Origin: Pseudomonadota bacterium
GTDB lineage: Bacteria; Pseudomonadota; Gammaproteobacteria; Burkholderiales; Rhodocyclaceae
Assembly: GCA_018262195.1 (NCBI GenBank)
Contig: JAGTRS010000006.1
Location: forward strand, 186,001-250,000
Direction: 5' to 3'
Length of the DNA: 64,000 nucleotides
The notes below the pieces were generated by a model. It ran no database searches and had not been told where the DNA came from. It was given only the letters and a program-made list of their open reading frames with translations. How positions within the stretch are numbered: position 1 is the stretch's first letter; each line of letters begins with the position of its first letter. The position numbers and the translations under genes were made by a program. This document shows positions 18,649 to 27,608 of this stretch, in pieces.

Positions 18649-19769
18649 TGCAACTGCTGAAGGAGCAGGCTGAGGATCTTCTTTGCAGTTTCTGACTTGT
18701 CGGTACCGCCCTCGCTGGACAGAACCTTGACAACGCTTTGCTGGCCATCTTCGCTGACGTAGATGCGGTATTGCACCTTGGAACTCGCCGGCTCGGCGCT
18801 CTTCCAGAATGCCAGCTTGGACAGGAAGCCATCGTCCTTCTTGCGGTTATCGACTTCTGGATCGACGTAACGCACGAAGTACAGGCCACGCGAACGGTCG
18901 CGATCTTCGACGGTAAAGCCGACGCGATCCAGCGCCAGGCCAACCCGACGCCAGGTTCGGTCAAAGCGCTCGAAAACTTCCAGCGTTCCGGCGCCGTCAT
19001 CCGATTTGGCCAGCTTGGCGCGCGGCTCGGCCTTGGCGGCGGCGAGCGAAACTTCGGCACGCTTTTCTTCGGAACCCAGGCGCACCATCAGGCGACGCAG
19101 CATTTCGGCTTCCAGTTCCGGATCAGAGGCCCGTGGCTGCCAGCGTGTGTCATCCTTGGCCGATGAGGTATAGACCTCCTCCATAGCACGATGGCTGACA
19201 AAAATATCGGTAGTTCCCGGCGTCGAACCTGGCTCGAAACGCGTACGGAACTTGTCCCGCTCCCCCGTTGAATAGAGGGAGTCAAGCAGGCGACCCAAGG
19301 TATTGCGAATGAAATCCTGGCCGATCTTGGCCCGGTTTTCGGCCCAGTCGGTTTCCATCACACCCGCTTCCGGGCGTTCAACGGCGATGATGAAGCCGGT
19401 TTCCTGCCAGAAATCCTTGACCGTATCCCACAGCTTGTCCGCCGGAACGGCAACGACCAGCCAGCGCTGGTTACCGGAGCGTTCGACGCGAACCTTGTCG
19501 ACCTCTGGCAACACCGTAGAATTCTGCGCCTGAGCCTGGGGCGTCCGGTCGGCACTGTAGGCCGAGAAGGTTGCACTGCCCTTGCCAACCGCATCAGGCA
19601 CCAGATATCGGTCATCACGGGTGATCTGGGTTAGGTCCGGAGGGACTTCAAGGGTCGGCGCCTTGCCAGCCGACTTGTATTCGATCTTGCGCGAATCAGG
19701 AAGAATGCTGCATCCGGCCAGCGCTATGGCCAACAGGGAAAGGGCGAGGCCGGAAAGCCGACGATTCAT
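18645..19769 (-). CDS. bamC: outer membrane protein assembly factor BamC
   Basis: BamC is a lipoprotein of the beta-barrel assembly machine. The 374-aa product has a lipoprotein signal ending LAGCSILP, then the unstructured segment with IEYKSAGKAPTLEVPPDL that contacts BamD, then two helix-grip domains. It lies 16 bases after dapA, the gene order also found in gammaproteobacteria. Length is close to the usual 340-375. Confidence 0.92.
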   Translation of the reverse strand: MNRRLSGLALSLLAIALAGCSILPDSRKIEYKSAGKAPTLEVPPDLTQITRDDRYLVPDAVGKGSATFSAYSADRTPQAQAQNSTVLPEVDKVRVERSGNQRWLVVAVPADKLWDTVKDFWQETGFIIAVERPEAGVMETDWAENRAKIGQDFIRNTLGRLLDSLYSTGERDKFRTRFEPGSTPGTTDIFVSHRAMEEVYTSSAKDDTRWQPRASDPELEAEMLRRLMVRLGSEEKRAEVSLAAAKAEPRAKLAKSDDGAGTLEVFERFDRTWRRVGLALDRVGFTVEDRDRSRGLYFVRYVDPEVDNRKKDDGFLSKLAFWKSAEPASSKVQYRIYVSEDGQQSVVKVLSSEGGTDKSETAKKILSLLLQQLQ

Positions 19770-19784
19770 GTTTTCTTTACTCCG

Positions 19785-20663
19785 TCAGGCGACGAGGCCG
19801 GCCTGGCGCAGCGCAGCCAGGACACGTGGTTGATTGGCTTCGGAAAGCGTGGTCAGGGGCAGGCGGATACCATTGGGCATCATGCCCATCTTGTGCACAG
19901 CCCACTTGACCGGAATCGGATTGGCTTCGCAGAACAGATCGCGATGCAAGGCGAGCACCTTGAAGTGAATTTCGCGTGCCTTGGCGATGTTGCCGCTGGC
20001 AGCCGCGACACACATCTCATGCATCAGGCGCGGCGCCACATTGGCGGTCACCGAGATGTCACCGTGGAAGCCGAGACTGATCGTCGCCACGGCCGTCATG
20101 TCGTCACCGGTGTAAAGTGCAAAATCCTTCGGGGCGCGGGCGATCAGATCGCAGGCCCGATCGATGTTGCCGGTCGCATCCTTAACACCGACGATGCCCG
20201 GCACTTCAGCCAGACGCAGGATAGTGTCATTGGACATGTCGGCCACGGTACGGCCCGGTACGTTGTAAAGCAGTACCGGCAGCTCCACCGCCTCGGCAAT
20301 CGCCTTGAAGTGGCGATAGAGGCCTTCCTGGGTCGGCTTGTTGTAATAGGGCACGACTGACAGCGCCAAGTTGGCACCCGCCTTCTTGGCGAACTCGGTC
20401 AGCTCGATGGCTTCGGCCGTCGAATTGGCACCGGTACCAGCGATGACCGGGATACGGCCGGCGATGTGATCAACGGCGACCTTGATCAGTTCGCAATGCT
20501 CCTCGACGTTGACCGTCGGTGACTCACCGGTCGTGCCGACCACCACGATGGCATCTGTGCCTTCCTGGACATGGAAGTCGAGCAGGTTGCGAAAGGAGTT
20601 CAAATCGAGGCTGCCATCCTCATGCATGGGCGTAACGATGGCGACAATGGATCCGGTAATCAT
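19785..20663 (-). CDS. dapA: 4-hydroxy-tetrahydrodipicolinate synthase
   Basis: DapA (292 aa) condenses pyruvate and aspartate semialdehyde, the first committed lysine/diaminopimelate step. The start is [32 protein letters not shown] and the catalytic regions [14 protein letters not shown] and LYNVPGRTV are present, with the Schiff-base lysine in [12 protein letters not shown] 20663 is chosen because it matches the family; the frame is open 17 codons upstream. Confidence 0.96.
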   Translation of the reverse strand: MITGSIVAIVTPMHEDGSLDLNSFRNLLDFHVQEGTDAIVVVGTTGESPTVNVEEHCELIKVAVDHIAGRIPVIAGTGANSTAEAIELTEFAKKAGANLALSVVPYYNKPTQEGLYRHFKAIAEAVELPVLLYNVPGRTVADMSNDTILRLAEVPGIVGVKDATGNIDRACDLIARAPKDFALYTGDDMTAVATISLGFHGDISVTANVAPRLMHEMCVAAASGNIAKAREIHFKVLALHRDLFCEANPIPVKWAVHKMGMMPNGIRLPLTTLSEANQPRVLAALRQAGLVA

Positions 20664-20741
20664 GGCCTGTATATGAAGAAAGTAATCTGTCGATTGTAAC
20701 TGAAGGCTATTCACCGCGGAAAGGCGCTTGGTAACAGTTTG

Positions 20742-21713
20742 TTATTTTTCCGACATCCAATGAAGCAAGCCACGACCGACCCACATTTTGCCACCCGGCA
20801 AAAGCAGTTCCGGATGCCGATCCGGTGCTGCTGACCGCAGTTGCCGGGCAAACTCATCAAGTCGGGTCGCCACCGGCACCTGCCACCCCAAGATGCGCAA
20901 GCGATAACGCAACAGATTTTTCAGACGCGGCAACGAAAGCATTCGCGTTTCCGACATGCGTGCCGCCCCCCCTTCGCGAATCCGTTGCCAGTCCAGTTCG
21001 GCCAGCTCATCCAGCAAACCGGCCGCCTCGCCAAAATTTGCCGCGGCCTGCGCCAGCGACGCTTCAGCCGAAGGAAAACGCATGGTCAGCGAGGTCATGG
21101 CCTTATGGCGGAGAAAATTGCGCGTCAAGGAGATGTCGGCATTGCTTTCGTCATCAATCCAGGCCAATCCGGCGGATGTGGCATACGCTTCGATTTCCGG
21201 ACGCGAGCTATCGAGAAGCGGCCGGAGCAGATGCAAGCGGCCGAATTGTCTTTCCGCCGGCATTCCGGCGGCACCGGTCACCCCTGAGCCACGCAGCAGG
21301 TTGAACAACACGGTTTCTGCCTGATCGCCACGGTGATGACCTAGCAACAAGCAGTCTGCAGACATCTCGGCAAAGACCTCATAGCGCGCCTTGCGTGCCG
21401 CCGCCTCCAGTCCCTGCCCGGAAGCAGTATCCACGCAGACGTGGCGAATGACGAGCGGAACGTCCAGCCTGGCGCAATAGTCGGCGCAAAACTGCCCCCA
21501 GGCATCGGCATTCGGCGAAAGTCCATGATGGACATGGATGGCCTCTAACCGCCCGGCGAATCCCAATCGGGTCAGCAGATGCAACAGGACGACAGAGTCG
21601 CAACCACCTGACAGCCCTACCGCAAGGCGCTCATCCGGTGCGAGCCGTGCGGCGAGAAATGAGCCGACCCGTGCCGGCAGGTCAGCTGACAGCCTGTTCC
21701 TTGAAGCGGCCAT
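20742..21713 (-). CDS. tilS: tRNA(Ile)-lysidine synthase
   Basis: TilS modifies C34 of tRNA-Ile(CAU) to lysidine. The N-terminal ATP-pyrophosphatase loop [12 protein letters not shown] (residues 33-44) and the tRNA contact region [21 protein letters not shown] are present. At 323 aa it is shorter than the E. coli enzyme (about 430), so much of the C-terminal extension is reduced. The ATG at 21713 lies 32 bases inside the accA 3' end; no later Met precedes the P-loop. Confidence 0.92.
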   Translation of the reverse strand: MAASRNRLSADLPARVGSFLAARLAPDERLAVGLSGGCDSVVLLHLLTRLGFAGRLEAIHVHHGLSPNADAWGQFCADYCARLDVPLVIRHVCVDTASGQGLEAAARKARYEVFAEMSADCLLLGHHRGDQAETVLFNLLRGSGVTGAAGMPAERQFGRLHLLRPLLDSSRPEIEAYATSAGLAWIDDESNADISLTRNFLRHKAMTSLTMRFPSAEASLAQAAANFGEAAGLLDELAELDWQRIREGGAARMSETRMLSLPRLKNLLRYRLRILGWQVPVATRLDEFARQLRSAAPDRHPELLLPGGKMWVGRGLLHWMSEK

Positions 21714-22650
21714 AGCTCATCAGCCGCTCGTAGCGCGTTGCCAGCAATTCGGCAGTTGACAGCCCGGAAAGCTGCTTCAGCGCGTCCTGCAAGGCTTTCT
21801 TGAGGTTTTGTGCCATAGCTGCATGGTCGCGATGCGCGCCACCAAGTGGCTCATTAACGATCCTGTCGATCAGCCCCAGGGTTTTCAGGCGTTGTGCTGT
21901 GATACCCATCGTTTCGGCCGCTTCCGGAGCCCTCTCGGCACTCTTCCAGAGAATCGAAGCGCAGCCTTCCGGCGAAATTACCGAGTAGGTCGAGTACTGC
22001 AGCATTTGCACGGTGTCGCCGACAGCAATGGCCAGCGCACCACCGGAACCGCCTTCACCGATGATGGTGACGATGACCGGCACTTTCAGCTCAGCCATTA
22101 CATACAGATTGCGACCAATCGCCTCGGACTGACCTCGTTCTTCGGCATCGATACCCGGATATGCACCCGGGGTGTCGACGAAGGTCATCACCGGAAGGCC
22201 GAACTTCTCGGCCAGCTTCATCAGGCGCAAGGCCTTGCGGTAGCCTTCGGGACGCGGCATGCCGAAGTTGCGATAAATCTTTTCCTTGGTATCGCGCCCC
22301 TTCTGGTGGCCAATCACCATGACTGGCTGGCCATTGAAGCGCGCAAGGCCGCCGACGATGGCATGATCATCAGCAAAGGCACGGTCGCCGTGCAACTCTT
22401 CGAAATCGGTAAAAATCAGCGAGAGGTAATCCAGCGTGTAAGGACGCTGCGGATGACGGGCTACCTGGGAGATCTGCCACGGTGTCAGCTTGGCGTAGAT
22501 ATCCTTGGTCAGTTGGCCACTCTTCTTTTCCAGACGATCGATCTCTTCGGAGATGTCGACGGCGGAATCATCCTGGACGAAGCGCAGCTCTTCGATCTTG
22601 GCTTCAAGATCGGCAATGGATTGTTCGAAGTCGAGGAAGCTTGTTTTCAT
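21682..22650 (-). CDS. accA: acetyl-CoA carboxylase carboxyltransferase subunit alpha
   Basis: AccA (322 aa) is half of the carboxyltransferase that makes malonyl-CoA for fatty-acid synthesis. [49 protein letters not shown] and [17 protein letters not shown] are family landmarks. ATG 22650 is the conserved start. It overlaps tilS downstream and follows the glycosylase gene by 59 bases. Confidence 0.96.
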   Translation of the reverse strand: MKTSFLDFEQSIADLEAKIEELRFVQDDSAVDISEEIDRLEKKSGQLTKDIYAKLTPWQISQVARHPQRPYTLDYLSLIFTDFEELHGDRAFADDHAIVGGLARFNGQPVMVIGHQKGRDTKEKIYRNFGMPRPEGYRKALRLMKLAEKFGLPVMTFVDTPGAYPGIDAEERGQSEAIGRNLYVMAELKVPVIVTIIGEGGSGGALAIAVGDTVQMLQYSTYSVISPEGCASILWKSAERAPEAAETMGITAQRLKTLGLIDRIVNEPLGGAHRDHAAMAQNLKKALQDALKQLSGLSTAELLATRYERLMSYGRFKEQAVS

Positions 22651-22709
22651 GGACTGCTCGTTTGCTAAGTTGGGGCGCATTTTACCCCAAAGGCAGAAAG
22701 GCTACTGAC

Positions 22710-23327
22710 TCAGTACTCGACCGGCACCGGATCAAGGCTGCGCCACAGATACCAGGTTGCGACGGAACGCCACGGCCGCCAGCGTTCGCCAAACGCAGCC
22801 AGCGTCTTGCGCGGCTGTTTTTCACCCTTGAAATAGCGATCGTTCACAGCGCGCTGCAGACCAATATCGTCGAGAGGAAATACATCCGGACGCATCAGGT
22901 TGAAGATCAGGAACATCTCGGCCGTCCATCGCCCGATACCTCGGACCGCGACCAATTCGGTAATGATCGCTTCATCATCCAGCGTGCTCCAGGCAGATGG
23001 ATCCAGCTGCCCACTGGAAAAATGCCCCGCAAGATCACACAGATATTCGACTTTCCGCTTCGACAAGCCGCACCCCGTCAAGCCGCTTTCGCCAAGCGCC
23101 AGGATGCGCTCTGGCGCAACGCTGCCAACCTGCGCCAGAAAACGCCCCCAAACCGAATCGGCCGCCTTGACCGAGATCTGTTGGCCAACAATGGACCGGG
23201 CAAGCGTCGCAAATGGATCGCCGCGCGAAACAAGCGACAAACCGGCAAAGCGCTCGACCAGCTCGGCCATCAAAGCATCTTGGTGCGACAAGTCGCTGAT
23301 CGCTTGGGTCCAGTAATCGGGAGGCAT
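22710..23327 (-). CDS. DNA-3-methyladenine glycosylase (AlkA/HhH family)
   Basis: This 205-aa base-excision glycosylase has an HhH-GPD fold, with ATLARSIVGQQISVKAA, the hairpin VAVRGIGRWTAEMFLIF and the catalytic Asp in PLDDIGLQRAV. It lacks the N-terminal regulatory domain of Ada-AlkA fusions. I chose ATG 23327, but the bases just upstream read TATAATCAGCCC, so this ATG would be nearly leaderless if that is the -10. An upstream in-frame TTG at 23360 is the alternative. Confidence 0.85.
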   Translation of the reverse strand: MPPDYWTQAISDLSHQDALMAELVERFAGLSLVSRGDPFATLARSIVGQQISVKAADSVWGRFLAQVGSVAPERILALGESGLTGCGLSKRKVEYLCDLAGHFSSGQLDPSAWSTLDDEAIITELVAVRGIGRWTAEMFLIFNLMRPDVFPLDDIGLQRAVNDRYFKGEKQPRKTLAAFGERWRPWRSVATWYLWRSLDPVPVEY

Positions 23328-23445
23328 GGGCTGATTATACGGTGGCGCAATCCAGGACAAATTTCAAAGAGATATTTGGCTTCCAGCCAAGACTCACTAT
23401 GACAAGTTTGTTAATATCACCAAAAAACAAACCAGAGAACACGCG

Positions 23446-24615
23446 ATGAATCACTCGGACCCCGTTTTCGTCCAGCCGCTTCTCGGCGCTGATGATGCAT
23501 GGGCCGGCTACAAGGTCGAGTCAGCCCCTGGCACCAACGACAAAATCCTCACCCGGCTCTGCGCCTCGCCGCAACTCGCCGAATTCGATCAGCGGCTCCC
23601 GTGGTTCCTTCCGGCATCGAATAATTGCAGCGGGTCGACACACCTCGGCGAGCGCCTGGTAAGCGTTTTCCCGGCACAACCCGCCCCGGAAAGCCAGGAA
23701 AGCCTCAAGCAACTGGAAGCCCGGCTCCGCCAGTGCAACAGCAAGGTTGGACTCATCGCGTCAGCGAACAGCAAACTGCCGGCAACGGGCACTTGGGATT
23801 TTTTGTTGATCGGCGCCAGCCACGCACGCTGTTTACCGCCCTATACGCTGCTTGGCATGGCCAGCCGCACCACGATCGTAGCCACTGATGTGCATTCCCA
23901 CGGGGATCGCGACTGGATGCTGAGCAATGCCTGCACACTATGCACCAGCGAATTTCTGCTAACTCGCTCGGCAAGCAACAGCAAGGCCGACATTACCCGA
24001 CTCAAGCTACTCAAATTGCTGACCTTGATCGATGGCGACGCCGACACCGGCGCTCTCGAAACCATCTTTCGGGAAGAAGCAAAGCTGTCGTACAGCCTGC
24101 TCCGGCTGGTCAATTCAGCGGCACTTGCCCCGCGCAGTCCGATCGTCAGTTTCGCCCAGGCAATCAACCTGCTTGGTCGCCGTCAGTTGCAGCGTTGGCT
24201 ACAGTTGCTGGTCTACTCGGATCCGAACAACGGACAACATCCGACGCCACTGCTCCAGAAAGCCGCCTCACGCGGCCGTATCCTCGAATTGCTGGTGAGA
24301 CAACTGGAACCGGCGCTCGAGAATCCAGAAGACACGGCATTCATGATCGGCACCTTCTCGCTGCTCGACGTCCTGCTAAACATGTCCATCTCGGACATCC
24401 TGCATCAATTGCCGCTGCCACCTTTCATCCACAATGCGCTGGCAGCACATGACGGACCACTGGGCACATTGCTCAGCGTGATGGACGCTGCCGACAAGAA
24501 TGATTTGAAGCTGGCCGCAACGCTGCTCGAGAAACTCGGCATTGACGCCGAAACCTATCTTGACACTCAACTAGACGCCTACAGTTGGGCGGCAAAAATC
24601 CGACCGGCAGCCTGA
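23446..24615 (+). CDS. HDOD-domain protein with divergent EAL-like N-terminus
   Basis: In this 389-aa protein residues about 195-385 form an HDOD domain (IFREEAKLSYSLLRLVNSAA, SFAQAINLLGRRQLQRWLQLL), the shortened HD-like fold of YuxH-type signalling proteins. The N-terminal half occupies the place of the EAL domain but shows no EAL catalytic residues, so cyclic-di-GMP hydrolysis is not expected. A second HDOD gene lies 0.75 kb downstream. Confidence 0.8.
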   Translation: MNHSDPVFVQPLLGADDAWAGYKVESAPGTNDKILTRLCASPQLAEFDQRLPWFLPASNNCSGSTHLGERLVSVFPAQPAPESQESLKQLEARLRQCNSKVGLIASANSKLPATGTWDFLLIGASHARCLPPYTLLGMASRTTIVATDVHSHGDRDWMLSNACTLCTSEFLLTRSASNSKADITRLKLLKLLTLIDGDADTGALETIFREEAKLSYSLLRLVNSAALAPRSPIVSFAQAINLLGRRQLQRWLQLLVYSDPNNGQHPTPLLQKAASRGRILELLVRQLEPALENPEDTAFMIGTFSLLDVLLNMSISDILHQLPLPPFIHNALAAHDGPLGTLLSVMDAADKNDLKLAATLLEKLGIDAETYLDTQLDAYSWAAKIRPAA

Positions 24616-25257
24616 TCAGCCGAAACGCCCGCTGAGGAAGGGGTTGTATTTGCGTTCTTCGCCAAAGGTCGACATCGGGCCATGGCCGGGAATGAATTCG
24701 ACATCATCGCCCAGCGGGAAGAGCTGTTCCTTGATCGAACGGATCAGCGTGTCGTGATCGCCGCGCGGGAAATCGGTTCGACCGATCGAGCCCTGGAACA
24801 GCACATCGCCGACCTGGGCCAGCCGACTGGGGGCATGATAAAAAACGACATGACCTGGCGTGTGGCCGGGACAGAGCAAAACATCGAGCTCGACGTCGCC
24901 AAAAGTCACCTTGTCGCCTGCCCTCAACCAACGAGTCGGCTCGAAACTCCGGACATTCGGAAAGCCGAACATCTTGCTCTGTTGCGGCATGCCCTCGATC
25001 CAGAAGCGATCTTCCTCATTCGGCCCTTCGATCGCGACACCCGTCTGCTCTGCCAGTGCCGCCACACCGCCCGCATGATCGATATGGCCATGGGTGACGA
25101 GGATCTTGGCCAACGTCAGCTTTTCATCCTCGAGCAGGTGCAGAATGCGTTCGATGTCGCCACCCGGGTCGATGACGACCGCCTGGCGGGTGTTCTCGCA
25201 CCAGAAAACAGTGCAGTTCTGTTCAAAAGGGGTAACCGGAACGATGGCGTAGCGCAT
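24616..25257 (-). CDS. MBL-fold hydrolase, glyoxalase II-like (YcbL type)
   Basis: This 213-aa protein has the motif THGHIDHAGG near residues 55-64, CPGHTPGHVVF, VGDVLFQGSIGRTDFP and a final FIPGHGPMS. This is the complete di-metal ligand set of short type II glyoxalases such as YcbL. Hydrolysis of S-lactoylglutathione or a similar thioester is likely. It converges directly on the HDOD gene with no gap. Confidence 0.85.
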   Translation of the reverse strand: MRYAIVPVTPFEQNCTVFWCENTRQAVVIDPGGDIERILHLLEDEKLTLAKILVTHGHIDHAGGVAALAEQTGVAIEGPNEEDRFWIEGMPQQSKMFGFPNVRSFEPTRWLRAGDKVTFGDVELDVLLCPGHTPGHVVFYHAPSRLAQVGDVLFQGSIGRTDFPRGDHDTLIRSIKEQLFPLGDDVEFIPGHGPMSTFGEERKYNPFLSGRFG

Positions 25258-25378
25258 GGCAATAAGGGAAATGTTTGATCGCCAACGATTATCGCATGGC
25301 CCTGCCCTTGCCCGGCACCGCCCGCCCCCTTAAACTCCCGCAGATAGAAGCGAAATCAATTTGAAGGGCCACTACGCC

Positions 25379-26236
25379 ATGCTTGACCACCCGCTACCGG
25401 ACATTGATGCCTGGACACTGCTGTTCAGCAACAACGGGCTGCCTGTCCTGCGCGTCACCAAGCGGCGACTCGAAGAAATGCGTGCCGACCTCGACCGCGT
25501 CGACGCCCGCGAACTGGCCCGCCTGATCCTGCAGGACCCGATCATGACGGTTCGGGTGCTCTCCTACATCCAGCCCATGCGCGGCCGCTCCTTGCAACGA
25601 GACATTACGACCATTGCCAGCGCGGTGATGATGGCCGGGATAGAACCGTTCTTCAACCGCTTCAGCGAGTTGTTCACCATCGAAGATCAGCTCAAGGAAG
25701 CCGGCCCGCAAGCCCTTCTCGGCGTCCTGCAGATTATTCGCCGCGCCCAGCGCGCCGCAGACTATGCCCAGGAATGGGCTATCTGGCGCCACGACATCAA
25801 TATGGAAGAGGTGCGCATCGCCGCACTGCTGCATGACCTGGCCGAAATCCTGGTGTGGTGCTCTGCGCCACAGCTGGGGCTGAACATTCTTGAGCAGCAG
25901 AAGGCCAATCCGACGATGCGCAGTGCAGATGCCCAGAAACACACGCTGGGCTTCACCTTCTTCGAAATCCAGCACGAACTCTGTCGCGTCTGGCACTTGC
26001 CCGAACTGCTGCAGGCACTGATCGATGATGACCACGCAGATAGTCCGCGGGTCAAGAATGCCACCCTTGCTGTCCGCCTGGCGCGGCATTCATCGCATGG
26101 CTGGAACGATCCGGCGCTTCCCGACGATTACAAGGATATTGGCTTGCTGCTCAACATTACGCCGGAGGCCGTTCGCCAACGCCTTGGCCTGGAGCCGATG
26201 CCGGCCCGAGAGGCTGACGGCCAAGGGAACGACTAG
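25379..26236 (+). CDS. HDOD-domain signalling protein
   Basis: This 285-aa protein is almost entirely HDOD domain (ARLILQDPIMTVRVLSYIQ near 50-70, then AALLHDLAEILVWC near 155). ATG 25379 is chosen because the GAAGGG at 25363-25368 gives ribosome-site spacing; the TTG at 25361 is unlikely. Stand-alone HDOD proteins usually act in two-component or cyclic-di-GMP pathways, but the partner is unknown. Its stop overlaps the stop of a small converging frame. Confidence 0.82.
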   Translation: MLDHPLPDIDAWTLLFSNNGLPVLRVTKRRLEEMRADLDRVDARELARLILQDPIMTVRVLSYIQPMRGRSLQRDITTIASAVMMAGIEPFFNRFSELFTIEDQLKEAGPQALLGVLQIIRRAQRAADYAQEWAIWRHDINMEEVRIAALLHDLAEILVWCSAPQLGLNILEQQKANPTMRSADAQKHTLGFTFFEIQHELCRVWHLPELLQALIDDDHADSPRVKNATLAVRLARHSSHGWNDPALPDDYKDIGLLLNITPEAVRQRLGLEPMPAREADGQGND

Positions 26237-26367
26237 CCACAGTAACGCAGATTGGCCCAGTCGATCAGCAACTCGGGGGATTGATAGGCCATGAAGATCA
26301 GGGCCAGCAGCAATAGCGCCAGGGCCACGCCCACCCCACCAAGAAACCAGCGCCAGTGCGGCTTCAA
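26233..26367 (-). CDS. 44-aa single-pass membrane protein coupled to the MFS gene
   Basis: This small frame starts at TTG 26367, overlapping the MFS stop codon (TTGA). The product begins LKPHWRWFLGGVGVALALLL and continues as one hydrophobic segment (about residues 9-28), ending SPELLIDWANLRYCG. A positive N-terminus before the membrane helix suggests N-in topology. The overlapping start and clear membrane segment argue for a real gene, possibly a transporter accessory. The non-ATG start lowers certainty. Confidence 0.5.
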   Translation of the reverse strand: MKPHWRWFLGGVGVALALLLLALIFMAYQSPELLIDWANLRYCG

Positions 26368-27572
26368 CTCGTTAACCCCAGGCGAGCCAGCGGTTTTTCA
26401 TTGATCGGCCAGGAACAGATCGTCGCCAGCACAGACAGTCCGATCGAGAGCGACCAGGCCAGCGAATAGGAACCGGTCTCGTCGAAAATCCTGCCGCCCA
26501 GCCATGCCCCCAGAAAACTGCCCAGCTGGTGACCAAGGAAGATGACGCCGGTCAGCATCGACATGTAGCGCAACCCGAAAATCTGGGCGACCAACCCGTT
26601 GGTCAATGGCACCGTGCCCAGCCAAAGCAGACCGATCACCGCGGCAAAAGTCCAGGCAACGGCAGTCGTCAGGGGAACCAGCATGAAAATCAGAATGGCC
26701 ACGGCACGCAAGCCGTAGATCAGCACCAGCAGGTTTTTCTTGCTTGATCGCCCGCCCCCCCAGCCGAAGATGAATGAGCCGAAAACGTTGAACAGGCCGA
26801 TCAGCGCCACAGCCGTCATGCCAACATTGGCCGACATGCCTGAATCGACCAGATAGGACGGCAGATGCAACATGATGAAGGCGGTCTGGAAGCCGCAGAC
26901 AAAATATCCCCAGAACAGGTAATGAAAGCTGCGTTCGCCGCTTGCTTCGCGCAGCGCCTCCGTCACCGACTGGCCGGCGCCCGCTGAGGGCTTGTGGCCA
27001 TCGGCCATGGCATAGGCCAGCGGCGCAATCAGCCCGACGCCGCAAGCCAGCAAGACCAGGGCGCTCTGCCAGCCATAGGTGGAGATCAGCATCTGCCCGA
27101 TCGGTAACACGGCGAACTGGCCAAGCGAGCCGCCAGCACTCGCGATACCAAGCGCGAGGCTGCGCTTTTCCGGTGTCGTGTGCCGCCCGATGACGCCCAT
27201 GATCACGGCAAAGGTCGTCCCCGACAGGCCGAGGCCAATCAGGACGCCGGCCGAAAGATCAAGGCTGAGCGGCGTGCCGGCCTGCGACATCAGGACCAGG
27301 CCGATCACATAGAGCACTGCCGCACCAACCACCGTACGCCCCGCGCCATGGCGGTCGGCAATGGCTCCGGCAAAGGGCGAGGCCAGTCCCCAGACCAGAT
27401 TCTGGATGGCGAAGGCGAAGGAGTAGGTTTCGCGGCTCCAGCCATGATCGGTCGTCATCGGCTGCAGGAAGAGTCCCGCCGTATGGCGAACCCCCATCGA
27501 CAAGGTCAGGATGATGCAGCCGACCGTCAGGATGATCAGCGGGGTGCGCCAGCCAGCGTTGCTCGTGTTCAT
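26364..27572 (-). CDS. MFS transporter (oxalate/formate or monocarboxylate type)
   Basis: This 402-aa protein has 12 predicted membrane segments. DHGWSRETYSFAFAIQNLVWG near residues 42-62 and the inter-helix motif GAIADRHGAGRTV resemble the OFA/monocarboxylate porter group. The substrate is unknown. It is transcribed with the 44-aa membrane protein and follows uup on the opposite side with no shared transcript evident. Confidence 0.8.
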   Translation of the reverse strand: MNTSNAGWRTPLIILTVGCIILTLSMGVRHTAGLFLQPMTTDHGWSRETYSFAFAIQNLVWGLASPFAGAIADRHGAGRTVVGAAVLYVIGLVLMSQAGTPLSLDLSAGVLIGLGLSGTTFAVIMGVIGRHTTPEKRSLALGIASAGGSLGQFAVLPIGQMLISTYGWQSALVLLACGVGLIAPLAYAMADGHKPSAGAGQSVTEALREASGERSFHYLFWGYFVCGFQTAFIMLHLPSYLVDSGMSANVGMTAVALIGLFNVFGSFIFGWGGGRSSKKNLLVLIYGLRAVAILIFMLVPLTTAVAWTFAAVIGLLWLGTVPLTNGLVAQIFGLRYMSMLTGVIFLGHQLGSFLGAWLGGRIFDETGSYSLAWSLSIGLSVLATICSWPINEKPLARLGLTS

Positions 27573-27608
27573 ATCGGCTTCCTAGAATTGGCTGTTTGAG
27601 CGTCGGAC

